Below are positions 26,034 through 34,809 of a DNA stretch of 64,000 nt, one piece after another (the first letter of the stretch is position 1; each line of letters starts with the position of its first letter). The DNA comes from Paenibacillus sp. OV219. Lineage in GTDB: Bacteria > Bacillota > Bacilli > Paenibacillales > Paenibacillaceae. The stretch covers positions 124,001 through 188,000 of the forward strand of contig NZ_FOCJ01000006.1 in assembly GCF_900110075.1 (NCBI RefSeq), given 5' to 3'. The notes below the pieces were generated by a model. The model was not told where the DNA came from, did no database searches, and worked only from the letters and a program-made list of their open reading frames with translations. The position numbers were made by a program, and so were the translations under genes.

Positions 26034-27293
26034 TTATATTTTGAAAATCGACATTGTGCGCTGCAGCTGCATGACGATTTGCTGCATTTTCTCCGTTTCC
26101 GTTACAACATCTTGAACCGAACCCATTTGCTCATTCATCGATGCGGACACCTGCTCTGTGCCTGCTGCCGATTGCTGCGTAATTGCGGAGATGTTCTGGA
26201 TGGTTCCGGAAATTTTGCGAGCGCTCTCCATCATTTGATCGCTCTCAGCCGAGAACTCAGTTATTTGCTGCGTAATGAACTGCACGCTTGTAACGAGCTC
26301 GGAGAAGACCAACTCTGAATCGCGCAGCATTTGCATTTGCAGCTGAACGACCTCTTCGTTTACTTTAATATTCTGAATGGCCTGCTTAACGCCTTGATCG
26401 ATGCTGCGTACGAGCGTATGTATTTCCTTCGTGGAGGAGGTCGACTCTTCCGCCAGCTTGCGTACTTCCTGAGCAACAACAGCGAAGCCGCGACCGTGCT
26501 CGCCTGCCCGTGCTGCTTCAATTGAAGCGTTCAGCGACAGCAGGTTTGTCTGTTCCGCGAGATCAGAAATCGTGCGCGTAATGGCCGAGATTCCATCAGC
26601 TTTGCGGGCAAGCTCCTCAATGGCATCCGCCACCTGCGAAGTCGCTTCAACGTTACGGGACATACCATGCGATTGACTCTCAACCGCCAGGCGTCCGCGT
26701 TCAACGAGCGCGATTGTCTGTTCAGAGCGCATGTTCATTTCTTTCGTGGAATGTGCATACGTCGTCACTTTAGTCTCAATATCACGAATGGAGTCCGCCA
26801 TATCGCTGACATCCTCGGAAATCGTATTCGCACCTGTTGCAAGCTCGCCGGCGGAAGTAGCCACCTGCTCCATAACTTGCTTCAAGTTAATATTTTTATC
26901 GAAGATGCTGCGGCTTGTATCGTTTACGACTCTCGCAATCGTTGATGTTTCCTTTAATATCTCGCGCACCTTGTCCACCATGCTGTTGAATGAATGGCCG
27001 AGCTCGCCAAGCGATGCGGAAGAGGAGGTGTCTACTTTCTTAGTGAAATCACCCTTCGCAATGCTGAATGCGATAGAAGTCATTTCATCAATCGAAGATG
27101 TAAGCGCATTCTCAATGACACGCACAAGAGGGAAGGTTACTGCTGCTGCTATCACAATAATGACAAGGCCGAGTACAATACTGCCACCGGTCAGCAGCAA
27201 TCCAAGAATGAGCGCAATTGAGAAGATCGCGACAATTGTGTAGCAACCGGTCAAAAGCTTGTTTCGAATCGACATAGAATGGAACCATTGCAT
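26034..27293 (-). CDS. Methyl-accepting chemotaxis protein lacking a sensory ectodomain
   Basis: 419 residues. Two adjacent membrane helices (about 15-36 and 38-56) are joined by almost no loop. A HAMP-like region follows (about 57-115), then a cytoplasmic signalling domain with the conserved hairpin tip ([38 protein letters not shown]). Such a receptor would signal to CheA/CheW from membrane or cytoplasmic cues rather than an outside ligand. The start at 27293 has AAAGGGGCG upstream. Confidence 0.9.
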   Translation of the reverse strand: MQWFHSMSIRNKLLTGCYTIVAIFSIALILGLLLTGGSIVLGLVIIVIAAAVTFPLVRVIENALTSSIDEMTSIAFSIAKGDFTKKVDTSSSASLGELGHSFNSMVDKVREILKETSTIARVVNDTSRSIFDKNINLKQVMEQVATSAGELATGANTISEDVSDMADSIRDIETKVTTYAHSTKEMNMRSEQTIALVERGRLAVESQSHGMSRNVEATSQVADAIEELARKADGISAITRTISDLAEQTNLLSLNASIEAARAGEHGRGFAVVAQEVRKLAEESTSSTKEIHTLVRSIDQGVKQAIQNIKVNEEVVQLQMQMLRDSELVFSELVTSVQFITQQITEFSAESDQMMESARKISGTIQNISAITQQSAAGTEQVSASMNEQMGSVQDVVTETEKMQQIVMQLQRTMSIFKI

Positions 27294-27454
27294 CGTAAAA
27301 AGCGCCCCTTTATTTGGAATACCACTATTATATCACCGCCTAGAGGTTTGTCTATATTCGTATATACGAAACGAAGGGTGTCGAAGGGTGGGGTTGTATA
27401 TGACAGCTAGATGTCGAATGAACTATTTTTTTGTAAGGTTTTTGTAAAATAATA

Positions 27455-27483
27455 TTGATGTCTATAATTTAATGGCATATAAT
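27455..27483 (+). promoter_or_regulatory. Sigma-A type promoter
   Basis: TTGATG (27455-27460) and TATAAT (27478-27483) with a 17-bp spacer, about 50 bases before the next gene's ATG. Confidence 0.6.
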
Positions 27484-27536
27484 GGGTCCATAGGCTGGCA
27501 TCGCCTAATATGAAAAGAAGATGGAGGCGGACAAGG

Positions 27537-27947
27537 ATGAATTTGGATACAATGCCGTTAAGTCGTCAAGTTGATTTCGTTTTTAATCAATTGGAAGAGG
27601 AGCTTCTTCATTCTCTGGCAGGTACTGTAATCATACAAATTCGTAATAACATCGTTGGCAAGTACGGCGTTCGCCACAATCCAATTGAGAGCAAGAACGG
27701 AGAAATTGGTGAAGCGGAGCAAGGCATGACCAGAGAACAGGTACAAGCCTTCCGCAAGATGGCTGTCGATTCCATTCGTTTGAAGCGCAATTGGACGCAT
27801 GGGGAAATTTTATATGATTTCTCAGTCCGTTCTGGCACAAGCACGTGGTCGGCAAGTATCTCGTTCGAGAGTAACTATAATTTGGCAGCAGGGATGTTCC
27901 GCTATACACCGAAGTATGCACAGCACGCACTGCGTGAGACGCCTTAA
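27537..27947 (+). CDS. Conserved hypothetical cytoplasmic protein
   Basis: 136 residues, not recognised. A helical N-terminus (VDFVFNQLEEELLHSLAGTVIIQIRNN) is followed by a charged middle and a C-terminal part rich in aromatic beta-strand residues (WTHGEILYDFSVRSG, STWSASISFES). No signal or membrane segment. ATG at 27537 has GGAGGCGG 8 bases upstream, and a promoter lies just before it. It stands alone between a chemotaxis gene and a spore-protein gene. Confidence 0.75.
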   Translation: MNLDTMPLSRQVDFVFNQLEEELLHSLAGTVIIQIRNNIVGKYGVRHNPIESKNGEIGEAEQGMTREQVQAFRKMAVDSIRLKRNWTHGEILYDFSVRSGTSTWSASISFESNYNLAAGMFRYTPKYAQHALRETP

Positions 27948-27961
27948 CTATACATAACGAG

Positions 27962-28001
27962 AAAAAAGCTGCCCTCATGCTCATGCGGGGCAGCTTTTTC
28001 T
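27962..28001 (+). terminator. Bidirectional terminator between convergent genes
   Basis: AAAAAAGCTGCCC pairs with GGGGCAGCTTTTT. It serves the hypothetical gene on the plus strand and the spore protein gene on the minus strand. Confidence 0.9.
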
Positions 28002-28017
28002 TTCGTTCTGCGCTTGA

Positions 28018-28224
28018 TTAGCGAGCGGATCTACCTGCAAGTTGTTGTTCTGCTATTTGAACGAGCTTGCGTGTGATATTACCACCGATCGAACCTGCGT
28101 CACGAGTCATCATGTCGCCGTAATAGCCATCTGCAGCGAACGCAATACCGAGCTCTCTTGCTACTTCGTATTTCATTTGATCAAGCGCCGCACTTGCTCC
28201 TGGTACGACTAATGTATTAGCCAT
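28018..28224 (-). CDS. Alpha/beta-type small acid-soluble spore protein
   Basis: 68 residues. It binds and protects DNA in the dormant spore and is degraded in germination by the GPR protease. The family signatures are clear: LVVPGASAALDQMKYEVARE, GYYGD, TRDAGSIGGNITRKLVQ and AEQQL. ATG at 28224 follows AGGAGGTGATTACA. A second family member is at 36457-36693. Confidence 0.96.
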   Translation of the reverse strand: MANTLVVPGASAALDQMKYEVARELGIAFAADGYYGDMMTRDAGSIGGNITRKLVQIAEQQLAGRSAR

Positions 28225-28376
28225 TGTAATCACCTCCTGCTCTTATGCTACGGAAGAAACTACGTATTGCCGTTCTCGTGTATCTCACCGTCGTTTCTTC
28301 TTGCGTTTAGTATGGTTGCTATGGCGGTTTCTATACGAAAACGGATTCAACTATTTCGATGTAATTTTTTCCAATT

Positions 28377-28709
28377 TTATAGAAGGAAGCCAAGCGCTAG
28401 CGGAAGAACGAATAGACTGTAAATACCGAGATTCGCGAGCAGTGATGCAGAAGGCTCATGATTGCAATCGCAGAGAGCAGCAGTGACACCTTGCCATTCC
28501 TGCAAGGCAGAATGGAGCTGATAGATGGCAGTGGCAAACAGCCCAATCGCGGATAGCTTCACATACACGGACAAGTTAGGCTCGACATATTGCGCCAGCA
28601 TATGGGTTTGAACGAGAAAAATAATATAGAGCCCGAAGCCGGTTAATATACCGCTCCGAATAAGATGGTGAATAATGGCTCTGCGCTGCGCGGTAGAAAG
28701 GGTTCGCAT
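28377..28709 (-). CDS. Short TIGR03943/YcgQ-like membrane protein (N-terminal part only)
   Basis: 110 residues with three or four membrane segments (HHLIRSGILTGFGLYIIFLV, VKLSAIGLFATAIYQL and the C-terminal LGIYSLFVLPLALGFLL) and a short CDCNHEPS linker. It matches the N-terminal membrane part of TIGR03943/YcgQ proteins, which are usually about 280 residues, and stops where the soluble C-terminal domain would begin. No continuation is visible in other frames after 28377. It is 21 bp downstream of its usual permease partner and probably cotranscribed. It could be a naturally short form or a truncated remnant. Confidence 0.65.
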   Translation of the reverse strand: MRTLSTAQRRAIIHHLIRSGILTGFGLYIIFLVQTHMLAQYVEPNLSVYVKLSAIGLFATAIYQLHSALQEWQGVTAALCDCNHEPSASLLANLGIYSLFVLPLALGFLL

Positions 28710-28730
28710 GACTCGTATACCTCCTTCAGG

Positions 28731-29651
28731 TTAGAGATGGAAAATGAGCTTCTCCGTTAGGATGGATAGCGCCCAGACACTGACAGCCAGGAAGAGTACG
28801 ATGCCAATCACGACTTTGCTGCGGAACGTAGAGAAGAGCATGAGCAGGCTCTTCACATCAACCATCGGTCCGAAGACGAGGAAGGCGAGCAGTGCACCGG
28901 GTCCGAAAATGCCGTGAAACGATGAAGCGACAAAAGCATCCGAGGTCGAGCAGAGCGAAAGTGCAAAGGCGGCTCCCATCATGAATAGATTGGCAATGCC
29001 CGGATGGCCGCCGATGGACAAGAGTACATCCTGCTTCACGAGCGATTGCACAATCGCTGTAATGAAGGCGCCGATAATTAAATATTTGCCGATGTCGAAG
29101 AACTCGTCCGAGGCATGGTTGAAGGTTGCTTGAATCCGTCCGCGGATGCCGTCATTCATGCTGCCATAATTGTAATTATGACCGTAATCGGATTCGCGCG
29201 AGCGTCCGGATAGCGAGTGGATGCCGAGCTTCAGCGGGCTTCGCTTCATGAATCGATACATCAGGAGCCCAAGTAGGACGCAGACCGCAAGTGCAAGTCC
29301 CATTCGCGAATAGGCGATTAGGGGTTCGGATTGGAAAGCGCTGTACGTGGATGTGAATACGACGGGATTAATGATTGGACCTGCAAAAATAAACACCATC
29401 CCGATATATGGAGGCATCCCTTTGCGAATAAGCCGGCGTACGACCGGAATCATTCCGCACTCGCATAGCGGCAGCAGCAGGCCAAGCAAGCTGCCGAACA
29501 GGACGCCAGCAATAGGATTTTGAGGTGTAATCCGGTCGATCATCGAGTCTGAGACAAATACTTGCAGCAGCGCTGAGATGAGCACGCCAAGCAGGATGAA
29601 CGGAAATGCTTCAACGATGATGCTTATAAAGATATGCTGAAAGTCATACAT
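28731..29651 (-). CDS. Permease of the YraQ/YcgR (DUF318) family
   Basis: About 306 residues and eight membrane segments in two halves, with the motif PLCECGMIPV and GPIINPVVF in the first half and SLCSTSDAFVASSF in the second. Conserved Cys and the acidic residue in a membrane helix are typical of this family, proposed to move metal ions or metalloids. The ATG at 29651 (MYDFQHIFISI) matches the family N-terminus; an ATG at 29675 has no ribosome site. It shares the 240-bp intergenic region containing a Fur box with the divergent lipoprotein operon. Confidence 0.85.
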   Translation of the reverse strand: MYDFQHIFISIIVEAFPFILLGVLISALLQVFVSDSMIDRITPQNPIAGVLFGSLLGLLLPLCECGMIPVVRRLIRKGMPPYIGMVFIFAGPIINPVVFTSTYSAFQSEPLIAYSRMGLALAVCVLLGLLMYRFMKRSPLKLGIHSLSGRSRESDYGHNYNYGSMNDGIRGRIQATFNHASDEFFDIGKYLIIGAFITAIVQSLVKQDVLLSIGGHPGIANLFMMGAAFALSLCSTSDAFVASSFHGIFGPGALLAFLVFGPMVDVKSLLMLFSTFRSKVVIGIVLFLAVSVWALSILTEKLIFHL

Positions 29652-29841
29652 GACTGCTCTTGGTCCCCTTTCCATGAAAACAAGTGCCAGATGCGGTTAG
29701 GTCAAGCTGTGATTGCTATGTATTAAGTTATGCGCGGGTGAAGCGAGGCAGGACAGCCCAGTTATTAATTTTATGAAGTAACGTATAAAACCATTGCCAA
29801 CCTTTTGGTAAAGGAGTAGAATTCGCAATATGTGATATTTA

Positions 29842-29856
29842 TGATAATGATTCTCA
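29842..29856. promoter_or_regulatory. Fur box (7-1-7)
   Basis: TGATAAT-G-ATTCTCA matches the Bacillus Fur consensus TGATAATNATTATCA with one mismatch in the right half. It ends 29 bases before the ATG of the lipoprotein gene, overlapping the probable promoter or 5' leader. Fur would repress this operon under iron sufficiency. Confidence 0.7.
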
Positions 29857-29884
29857 TTCTTACTATGGTTGGGAGATTGTGGAG

Positions 29885-31909
29885 ATGAAGTGGAAATTGG
29901 GGAGAAGAACAAGAAGCGCTGCTGCGTTATCAGCCGTTCTTGCATGTTCGGTTGCAGTAACAGGCTGCGGCTCTGAAGCACAGGTGAAAGTAACGGAGTA
30001 TAGCTTCGACACCGCTGGAAATATGTTTGCTTATGCGGAATTTGAGCTTTCGGGCGAACCGCTCGCGGAGTCGCTTGGTGCTGATCTGGACGTTCTGGAT
30101 GCAGGCAAGCCGGATTCGCCGACGGCGTTCGATTACATAGCTGGCATTGAGTCCTACGAGTACTCTGAGGAAGCGATGTACGAAGTGGTGGAGAAGTCCG
30201 GTTTAGGGCTTCATCTCGTGAATGGTCCTGCTGTTACGGAAGAAGCACAGAAGGCCGGCATGAAGAATAACGAGCTGCTTGCGTCCCGTTTTGTGAAGAT
30301 GGCAGACAGTGTGGGTCAGCCTGCGGATCAGATCCAGCAGAACATGTATCCGACTTTTATTGAATATTCCGCAGGCGATCCGCATTACGTACAGAAGCTT
30401 GCGACAGACAAATTCGCCGATGGCGAGGATGGCGCATATATACCGAAGATTCAAGTGGATTTCGGCACGCTTCGCTGGAACCGCGACAAGATGAAGAAGC
30501 AGCTCATTCCGGCGGCTTATGGCGGCACGATGCTGAAGCAATCGCTGTGGGCAGGCGACTTCCTTGGCAATCTGCATGACTCTAAGTCCGACGAGGAGGT
30601 CGACGCTTCTACTGCAACGGAGGGTCCTGAAGGCGACCAAGGACTGAAGCTCGGCGTTAGCTCCAGCGACGGGATGCAAGGGATGATTTTGACAGAGGAA
30701 GTGTGGAATAAGCTCTTATTCGTCCGTGATCATCTGTTCTACAATCCATCGTCGAAGTCGCTTGGCACGCTGGCAGCAGGCGCGTATTTGCCGCATGCCG
30801 TTGATGTGGAGGAGAATGGAGATAAGGATTTCCCGAATGTGAAAAGCATGAGCGTATCCGATGGGCGCAGCTTGCTGCAGGATCAATGGCTGATGCTGTG
30901 GCCGGCGTCAGAGTTCTTCGGCATGACGGATCAGCGTTCTGCGAATCCGAACCGCAATCCGGCGTTTGCGCGTGTATTTGACGGTGATCCGTTCCCGGCA
31001 GCGCCAGCAGTAAATACGGATGCGGATGCTTCGAACGATGTTGCGTCAAGCGATCCCTATACGGTTTCTCGCGATGTCCTGCTCGGTGTCTTCGATAACA
31101 TGAAGACACGTCACTGGAATGAGAAGGCCGGTGCCTTCGTGACGGAGTCGGACGGCGATAAGCAGGGCACGACGGTCGATACGTTCCAAGCGGGCTATAC
31201 GATCGAGGCGCTGCGGATGTTCGAGCGGGCGATCGACGGCTTGCCGGTTGGCTATGCGAACGGCGATGCGGCGGAAGGCATGGGCACAAAAGAAGGTGCA
31301 GATGCAAAAGCGATGCTTGTGAAGCAAGCAGATTTCATCTTGCAATCGTTAATTAATAAAGACGGCTTGGCAGTCGACAGCTACGATACAGCGAAGGGCG
31401 AGGCAAGCTCGAAGACGACGCTGCAGGCGCAGATTGGCGCCATCCGTGGTTTAACATCCGCGTTCCTTGCGACTGAAGATGAGAAATATCGCGATGCGGC
31501 ACGTAAGCTGTATACGACAATGGATGAGAAGCTGTGGGATGACGGCCTTAAAGCATACAAAACAAGCGGCAAAGACGCAAAATATGACGCATTCACGGTT
31601 GGCGGCGTGTCTGCTGTGCTTCGTCTTGCTTTGTCCAACTTGAAGAATACGAGCGAAGACACAGACTCGCCGAAGGCGCTGGATCAAAGCGCGATTCAGG
31701 AGCGCTATGTAACGTTCTTCCGCCAAGTGGTGGACGGTCCGACCCTTGAGGAAGGCATGCAGGCGAGCGAATTCTGGGATACCGGCGACGTGTACAAAGA
31801 AGGCGACGATTCCGGCAACACGGACGGCGACAATGTACCACAGCTCCAGAAGGGACATGGTGAGTATGGCATTGCTCCAATCCTTTTACCGGTATCGGTG
31901 TCCAAGTAA
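29885..31909 (+). CDS. Unknown exported lipoprotein with C-terminal alpha/alpha-type domain
   Basis: 674 residues, family not recognised. The signal peptide ends in a lipobox (VTGC) and the mature protein should be anchored outside the membrane. The C-terminal 300 residues have repeated amphipathic helices (TFQAGYTIEALRMFERAID, LQAQIGAIRGLTSAFLAT, FTVGGVSAVLRLALSNLK) like alpha/alpha-toroid folds. It has a single Cys, at the lipobox. ATG at 29885 has GGGAG 9 bases upstream; GTG at 29879 would be too close. A Fur box sits directly upstream. The following gene overlaps its last 44 bases, so the two form an operon. Confidence 0.75.
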   Translation: MKWKLGRRTRSAAALSAVLACSVAVTGCGSEAQVKVTEYSFDTAGNMFAYAEFELSGEPLAESLGADLDVLDAGKPDSPTAFDYIAGIESYEYSEEAMYEVVEKSGLGLHLVNGPAVTEEAQKAGMKNNELLASRFVKMADSVGQPADQIQQNMYPTFIEYSAGDPHYVQKLATDKFADGEDGAYIPKIQVDFGTLRWNRDKMKKQLIPAAYGGTMLKQSLWAGDFLGNLHDSKSDEEVDASTATEGPEGDQGLKLGVSSSDGMQGMILTEEVWNKLLFVRDHLFYNPSSKSLGTLAAGAYLPHAVDVEENGDKDFPNVKSMSVSDGRSLLQDQWLMLWPASEFFGMTDQRSANPNRNPAFARVFDGDPFPAAPAVNTDADASNDVASSDPYTVSRDVLLGVFDNMKTRHWNEKAGAFVTESDGDKQGTTVDTFQAGYTIEALRMFERAIDGLPVGYANGDAAEGMGTKEGADAKAMLVKQADFILQSLINKDGLAVDSYDTAKGEASSKTTLQAQIGAIRGLTSAFLATEDEKYRDAARKLYTTMDEKLWDDGLKAYKTSGKDAKYDAFTVGGVSAVLRLALSNLKNTSEDTDSPKALDQSAIQERYVTFFRQVVDGPTLEEGMQASEFWDTGDVYKEGDDSGNTDGDNVPQLQKGHGEYGIAPILLPVSVSK

Positions 31910-33881
31910 AGGTTTGCGAGGTTTCAAGCTGGCGGCGAGTGCAATTGCACTTGCCGCTTTGGCTGCTTTTACGACAGGCTGCGGATGGTTTGGTGATCGG
32001 CACGAGGTGATGCCTGCGCCGGTCTCCGGTAGCAGCATTGTAGCCTCGCCGGACGGGAAGCAGTTGTATGTAGCGAATGGAGATACGAATACGGTGTCCG
32101 TCGTTGATGTGGCTGACCGCAAAGTGGTGAAGGAGATCGCTGTCGGCAAAGAGCCTCGTGAGCTTGCGGTTTCACCGGACGGGAAGACGCTATATGTGAC
32201 TTGCCGTTATGCGGGCAGTGTCGAGTGGGTCGCTTTAGGTGAGGGACGGGTCATTGGCACGGCGAAACCGGGCATTGAACCGTATGGCATTGTAGAGAGC
32301 CCGGACGGGAAGCGCCTTTATGTGAGCAGCTATCGCTCTGGGACGGTGTCCGTCATTGACGCTGTGAGCCGCAAGGTGCTGCAGCAAGTGAAGGCTGGTG
32401 ACAATCCGCGTGCTTTGGCGCTCACGGCAGATGGAGGGACATTATATGTGTCTGATTATTTGCATGCGCGGACGATGCGGTTCCGCACGGATACGATGGA
32501 GCAGCTTGGCGAGAGTCAGCTTGCGGCGTCACCAGATATGAAGGATAGGAAGAAGAGCCAGGGAACTCCGAATACGGTGGAGCAGCTGCGACTGACTCCT
32601 GACGGCAAGTCGCTCTGGGAGGCGCACCTGCTGACGAATACGGATACGCCGATTCAGTTTGAGGAAGTGATTTTCCCAGCTTTGTCAGTTGTGGATGCAG
32701 GGAGCGGCACGGAGGATACGAAGGCGCGCAAGGAGCTGTTTAAGGGGATTGATGTGAAGGATAAGCTCGGTAAGTCAACCATCGTCTCGAATCCGACCGA
32801 TATCGTGTTCACGCCAGAAGGTAAGAAAGCATATGTGCTTATGGGCGGCAGTGAAGACTTGATCGTGTTCGATCTGGATCGAGGCGGCAGGGCAAGTCAG
32901 ATGATTCATCATTTACCAGGAGATCTTCCGATTGGGATGGTTATGTCACCGGATGGTCGTGAATTGTACATTCATAATTCGAACTCGCATGATTTGACTT
33001 ATGTATCGCTGCCTGCTTCTGACGAGGACGGCGGGAGAGCTCAGGTGGATGGCAAGCCGCTGCGTTTGATCGCGGCGGACCGGCTGAATGCACAGCAGCG
33101 TCTTGGCAAGACGCTGTTCTACAGCGCGAACAGCGACGATAATCCGCTCGCGGGCAACAACTGGATGAGCTGCGCTTCTTGCCACTCCGACGGCGAGGTG
33201 GACCAGCTGACGCTGACGACGGGAAAAGGGCCGCGGAACGTGCCGAGCAATGTGCTTGCTTTTGAGACGGGGCTGTTCATGTGGGATGGCAGTCGGGACG
33301 ACTTTACCGACTACATCCATACGGTACAAGGCGAGATGGGCGGCTTGTCGGAGGTTGATCCAATAAAGCCGATGCCTGCGGATAAGCAGAAGCTGTTCGA
33401 TGCGCTGGAGGCGTATATGCGGATGCCGGATGCTTTTCCGGTGCCGCAGAGCCCGTACCGTACAGCGGACGGGAAGTTGACTGCCGCGGCGGAGAGCGGC
33501 AGGGCTCTGTTCGAGGGCAAGGCGCTGTGCATCACGTGCCATGCGACCGATGCCTTGACGGATAGCGTCAAGGCGGTGGGCAGTGACGGCAAGCTGTCGA
33601 CGGCGAATGCCGACTATCTGCACGACGTCGGCACGGTGAGCAAGACGGACACGGACTATGCGGGCGATGCGCGCGGCAGCTTCTTGAACAAGCGTGTCCG
33701 CGGGCTCTACGACACGCCGACGCTGCGCGGCATCTATGCGACCGCTCCGTACCTCCACGACGGCAGCGCAGCCACGCTGGAAGACGTCATCAAACGCGCA
33801 GGCGACCAGCACGGCCACACATCCGAGCTGTCGGATAAGGAAGTGCAGGATTTAGTCGCGTATTTGAAGCAGATTGAGTAG
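31866..33881 (+). CDS. Lipoprotein with YVTN beta-propeller and di-haem cytochrome c peroxidase-like domain
   Basis: About 671 residues. A basic N-terminus, hydrophobic stretch and lipobox TTGC give an anchored exported protein. Residues about 55-415 are YVTN-type propeller repeats (SPDGKQLYVANGDTNTVSVVD, SPDGKTLYVTCRYAG). The C-terminal part has two CXXCH haem-binding motifs, C436-A-S-C-H440 and C555-I-T-C-H559, and LRGIYATAPYLHDGSAATLEDV, a signature of MauG/cytochrome c peroxidase-like proteins. Covalent haem on the outer face of the membrane is expected. ATG at 31866 is the best start (AAGGGA 10 bases upstream), overlapping the upstream gene by 44 bases; a start at 31857 or TTG 31914 cannot be excluded. 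Function in this Gram-positive is not known. Confidence 0.82.
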   Translation: MALLQSFYRYRCPSKGLRGFKLAASAIALAALAAFTTGCGWFGDRHEVMPAPVSGSSIVASPDGKQLYVANGDTNTVSVVDVADRKVVKEIAVGKEPRELAVSPDGKTLYVTCRYAGSVEWVALGEGRVIGTAKPGIEPYGIVESPDGKRLYVSSYRSGTVSVIDAVSRKVLQQVKAGDNPRALALTADGGTLYVSDYLHARTMRFRTDTMEQLGESQLAASPDMKDRKKSQGTPNTVEQLRLTPDGKSLWEAHLLTNTDTPIQFEEVIFPALSVVDAGSGTEDTKARKELFKGIDVKDKLGKSTIVSNPTDIVFTPEGKKAYVLMGGSEDLIVFDLDRGGRASQMIHHLPGDLPIGMVMSPDGRELYIHNSNSHDLTYVSLPASDEDGGRAQVDGKPLRLIAADRLNAQQRLGKTLFYSANSDDNPLAGNNWMSCASCHSDGEVDQLTLTTGKGPRNVPSNVLAFETGLFMWDGSRDDFTDYIHTVQGEMGGLSEVDPIKPMPADKQKLFDALEAYMRMPDAFPVPQSPYRTADGKLTAAAESGRALFEGKALCITCHATDALTDSVKAVGSDGKLSTANADYLHDVGTVSKTDTDYAGDARGSFLNKRVRGLYDTPTLRGIYATAPYLHDGSAATLEDVIKRAGDQHGHTSELSDKEVQDLVAYLKQIE

Positions 33882-33887
33882 CTGTGG

Positions 33888-33923
33888 CTGCCGGGAGTCG
33901 ATTGTGACTCCCGGCAGTTTTTT
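33888..33923 (+). terminator. Rho-independent terminator
   Basis: CTGCCGGGAGTC pairs with GACTCCCGGCAG, followed by six T. It closes the Fur-box operon. Confidence 0.92.
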
Positions 33924-33969
33924 GTTTTGGGGAGCGGGGAGAAGCAGGTCCGCCTAAGTGGAGCAAGAA

Positions 33970-34222
33970 GCTGGTTTGGTGGACTACATTGGCGGAAATC
34001 TGACGGAATGAGGAGATGTAGCTGGTTTGGTGGACTACATTGGCGGAAATCCAGCGGAATGATGGAATGTAGCTGGTTTGGTGGACTACATTGATGGAAA
34101 CCCAGCGGAATTATGGGATGTAGCTGGTTTGGAGGACAAAGAGAATCCGCAGGGATCTACATTAGTGGAAAAGCAGCCAAAACGGCGAAAGAGAATCCCC
34201 CAGGGATCTACATTGGCTCACA
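33970..34222 (+). repeat. Second 51-bp tandem array (type A then type C cores)
   Basis: Three complete type A units start at 33970, 34021 and 34072, each 51 bp, with GCTGGTTTGGTGGACTACAT and the flank GGCGGAAATCCAGCGGAATG. A hybrid unit follows at 34123. Two type C cores (AGGGATCTACATT at 34151 and 34202, again 51 bp apart) complete it. It shares core and flank with 4090-4650, 30 kb away. Short open frames across it are by-products. Confidence 0.93.
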
Positions 34223-34243
34223 AAATAGCACTAAGCTATCCCA

Positions 34244-34480
34244 AAGTGGCAGTCGGCGTCGAAGGAGTAACCAGCTCGAAGTGGCAGTCGTCGTCGAAAG
34301 AGTAACCAAGCTCGAAGTGGCAGTCGGGGTCAAAGGAGTAACCAAGCCGAAGTGGCAGTCGGCGTCGAAAGAGTAACCAAGCCCGAAGTGGCAGTCGTCG
34401 TCGAAAGAGTAACCAAGCTCGAAGTGGCAGTCGGGGTCAAAGGAGTAACCAAGCTCGAAGTGTCAGACAGTTAGCTGACC
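34244..34480 (+). repeat. 36-bp tandem repeat array
   Basis: Seven copies of AAGTGGCAGTCGGCGTCGAA plus AGAGTAACCAAGCTCG start at 34244, 34279, 34315, 34350, 34386, 34422 and 34458. Pitch is 35-36 bp. Alternating GGCG, GTCG and GGGG variants mark unit subtypes. There are no unique spacers, so it is not CRISPR. Confidence 0.9.
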
Positions 34481-34489
34481 GCCAAGGCG

Positions 34490-34770
34490 GTCCCTTGCGC
34501 AGTAAAGTGTGTCCCGGAGGGACGAAAACGAGGATGCGCTCGAAAGCATGCTATAGCGCCGCTGTAGCAGCCCAAGACAAACCTTCCGGTGTCCAGAGGG
34601 TGGTAACCCCTCGGGGTCCCCCTTCAAGGGGGATTTAGGGGGTGTTAGTACGATTCAGGAAGGGGTAGTAGGATAAAGTGGTTTAGTGTGATTCAGGAGG
34701 TGTTAGATGAACCTAAGAGGTTTTAGAGGTTTAAGCGAAGGTTTCACGAGGGTATCGTCATAGGGCATCA
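34490..34770 (+). other. GC-rich structured intergenic stretch of unknown function
   Basis: About 280 bases without a credible gene. It contains several local inverted repeats: ACCGCC-AAGG-GGCGGT near 34478-34492, GTCCC-GGA-GGGAC near 34512-34525, and CCCCCTTCAAGGGGG near 34618-34632. Then two imperfect copies of TAGT-N2-GATTCAGGA follow. It may be a decayed repeat or a small RNA; no family is recognised. Confidence 0.5.
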
Positions 34771-34774
34771 GCCC

Positions 34775-34802
34775 TTGACAAATCCCCCGGAGGGAGTATA
34801 AT
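34775..34802 (+). promoter_or_regulatory. Sigma-A promoter of the T-box-trpS transcript
   Basis: TTGACA (34775-34780) and TATAAT (34797-34802), both perfect, with a 16-bp spacer. Confidence 0.9.
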
Positions 34803-34809
34803 CGGTTGC

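Noticed and set aside
34078-34376. Short open frames in the second array
   Set aside because: They follow the repeat pitch and have no ribosome site or family resemblance.
34244-34480. Possible CRISPR array
   Set aside because: Units are contiguous with no unique spacers and there are no cas genes in the window.
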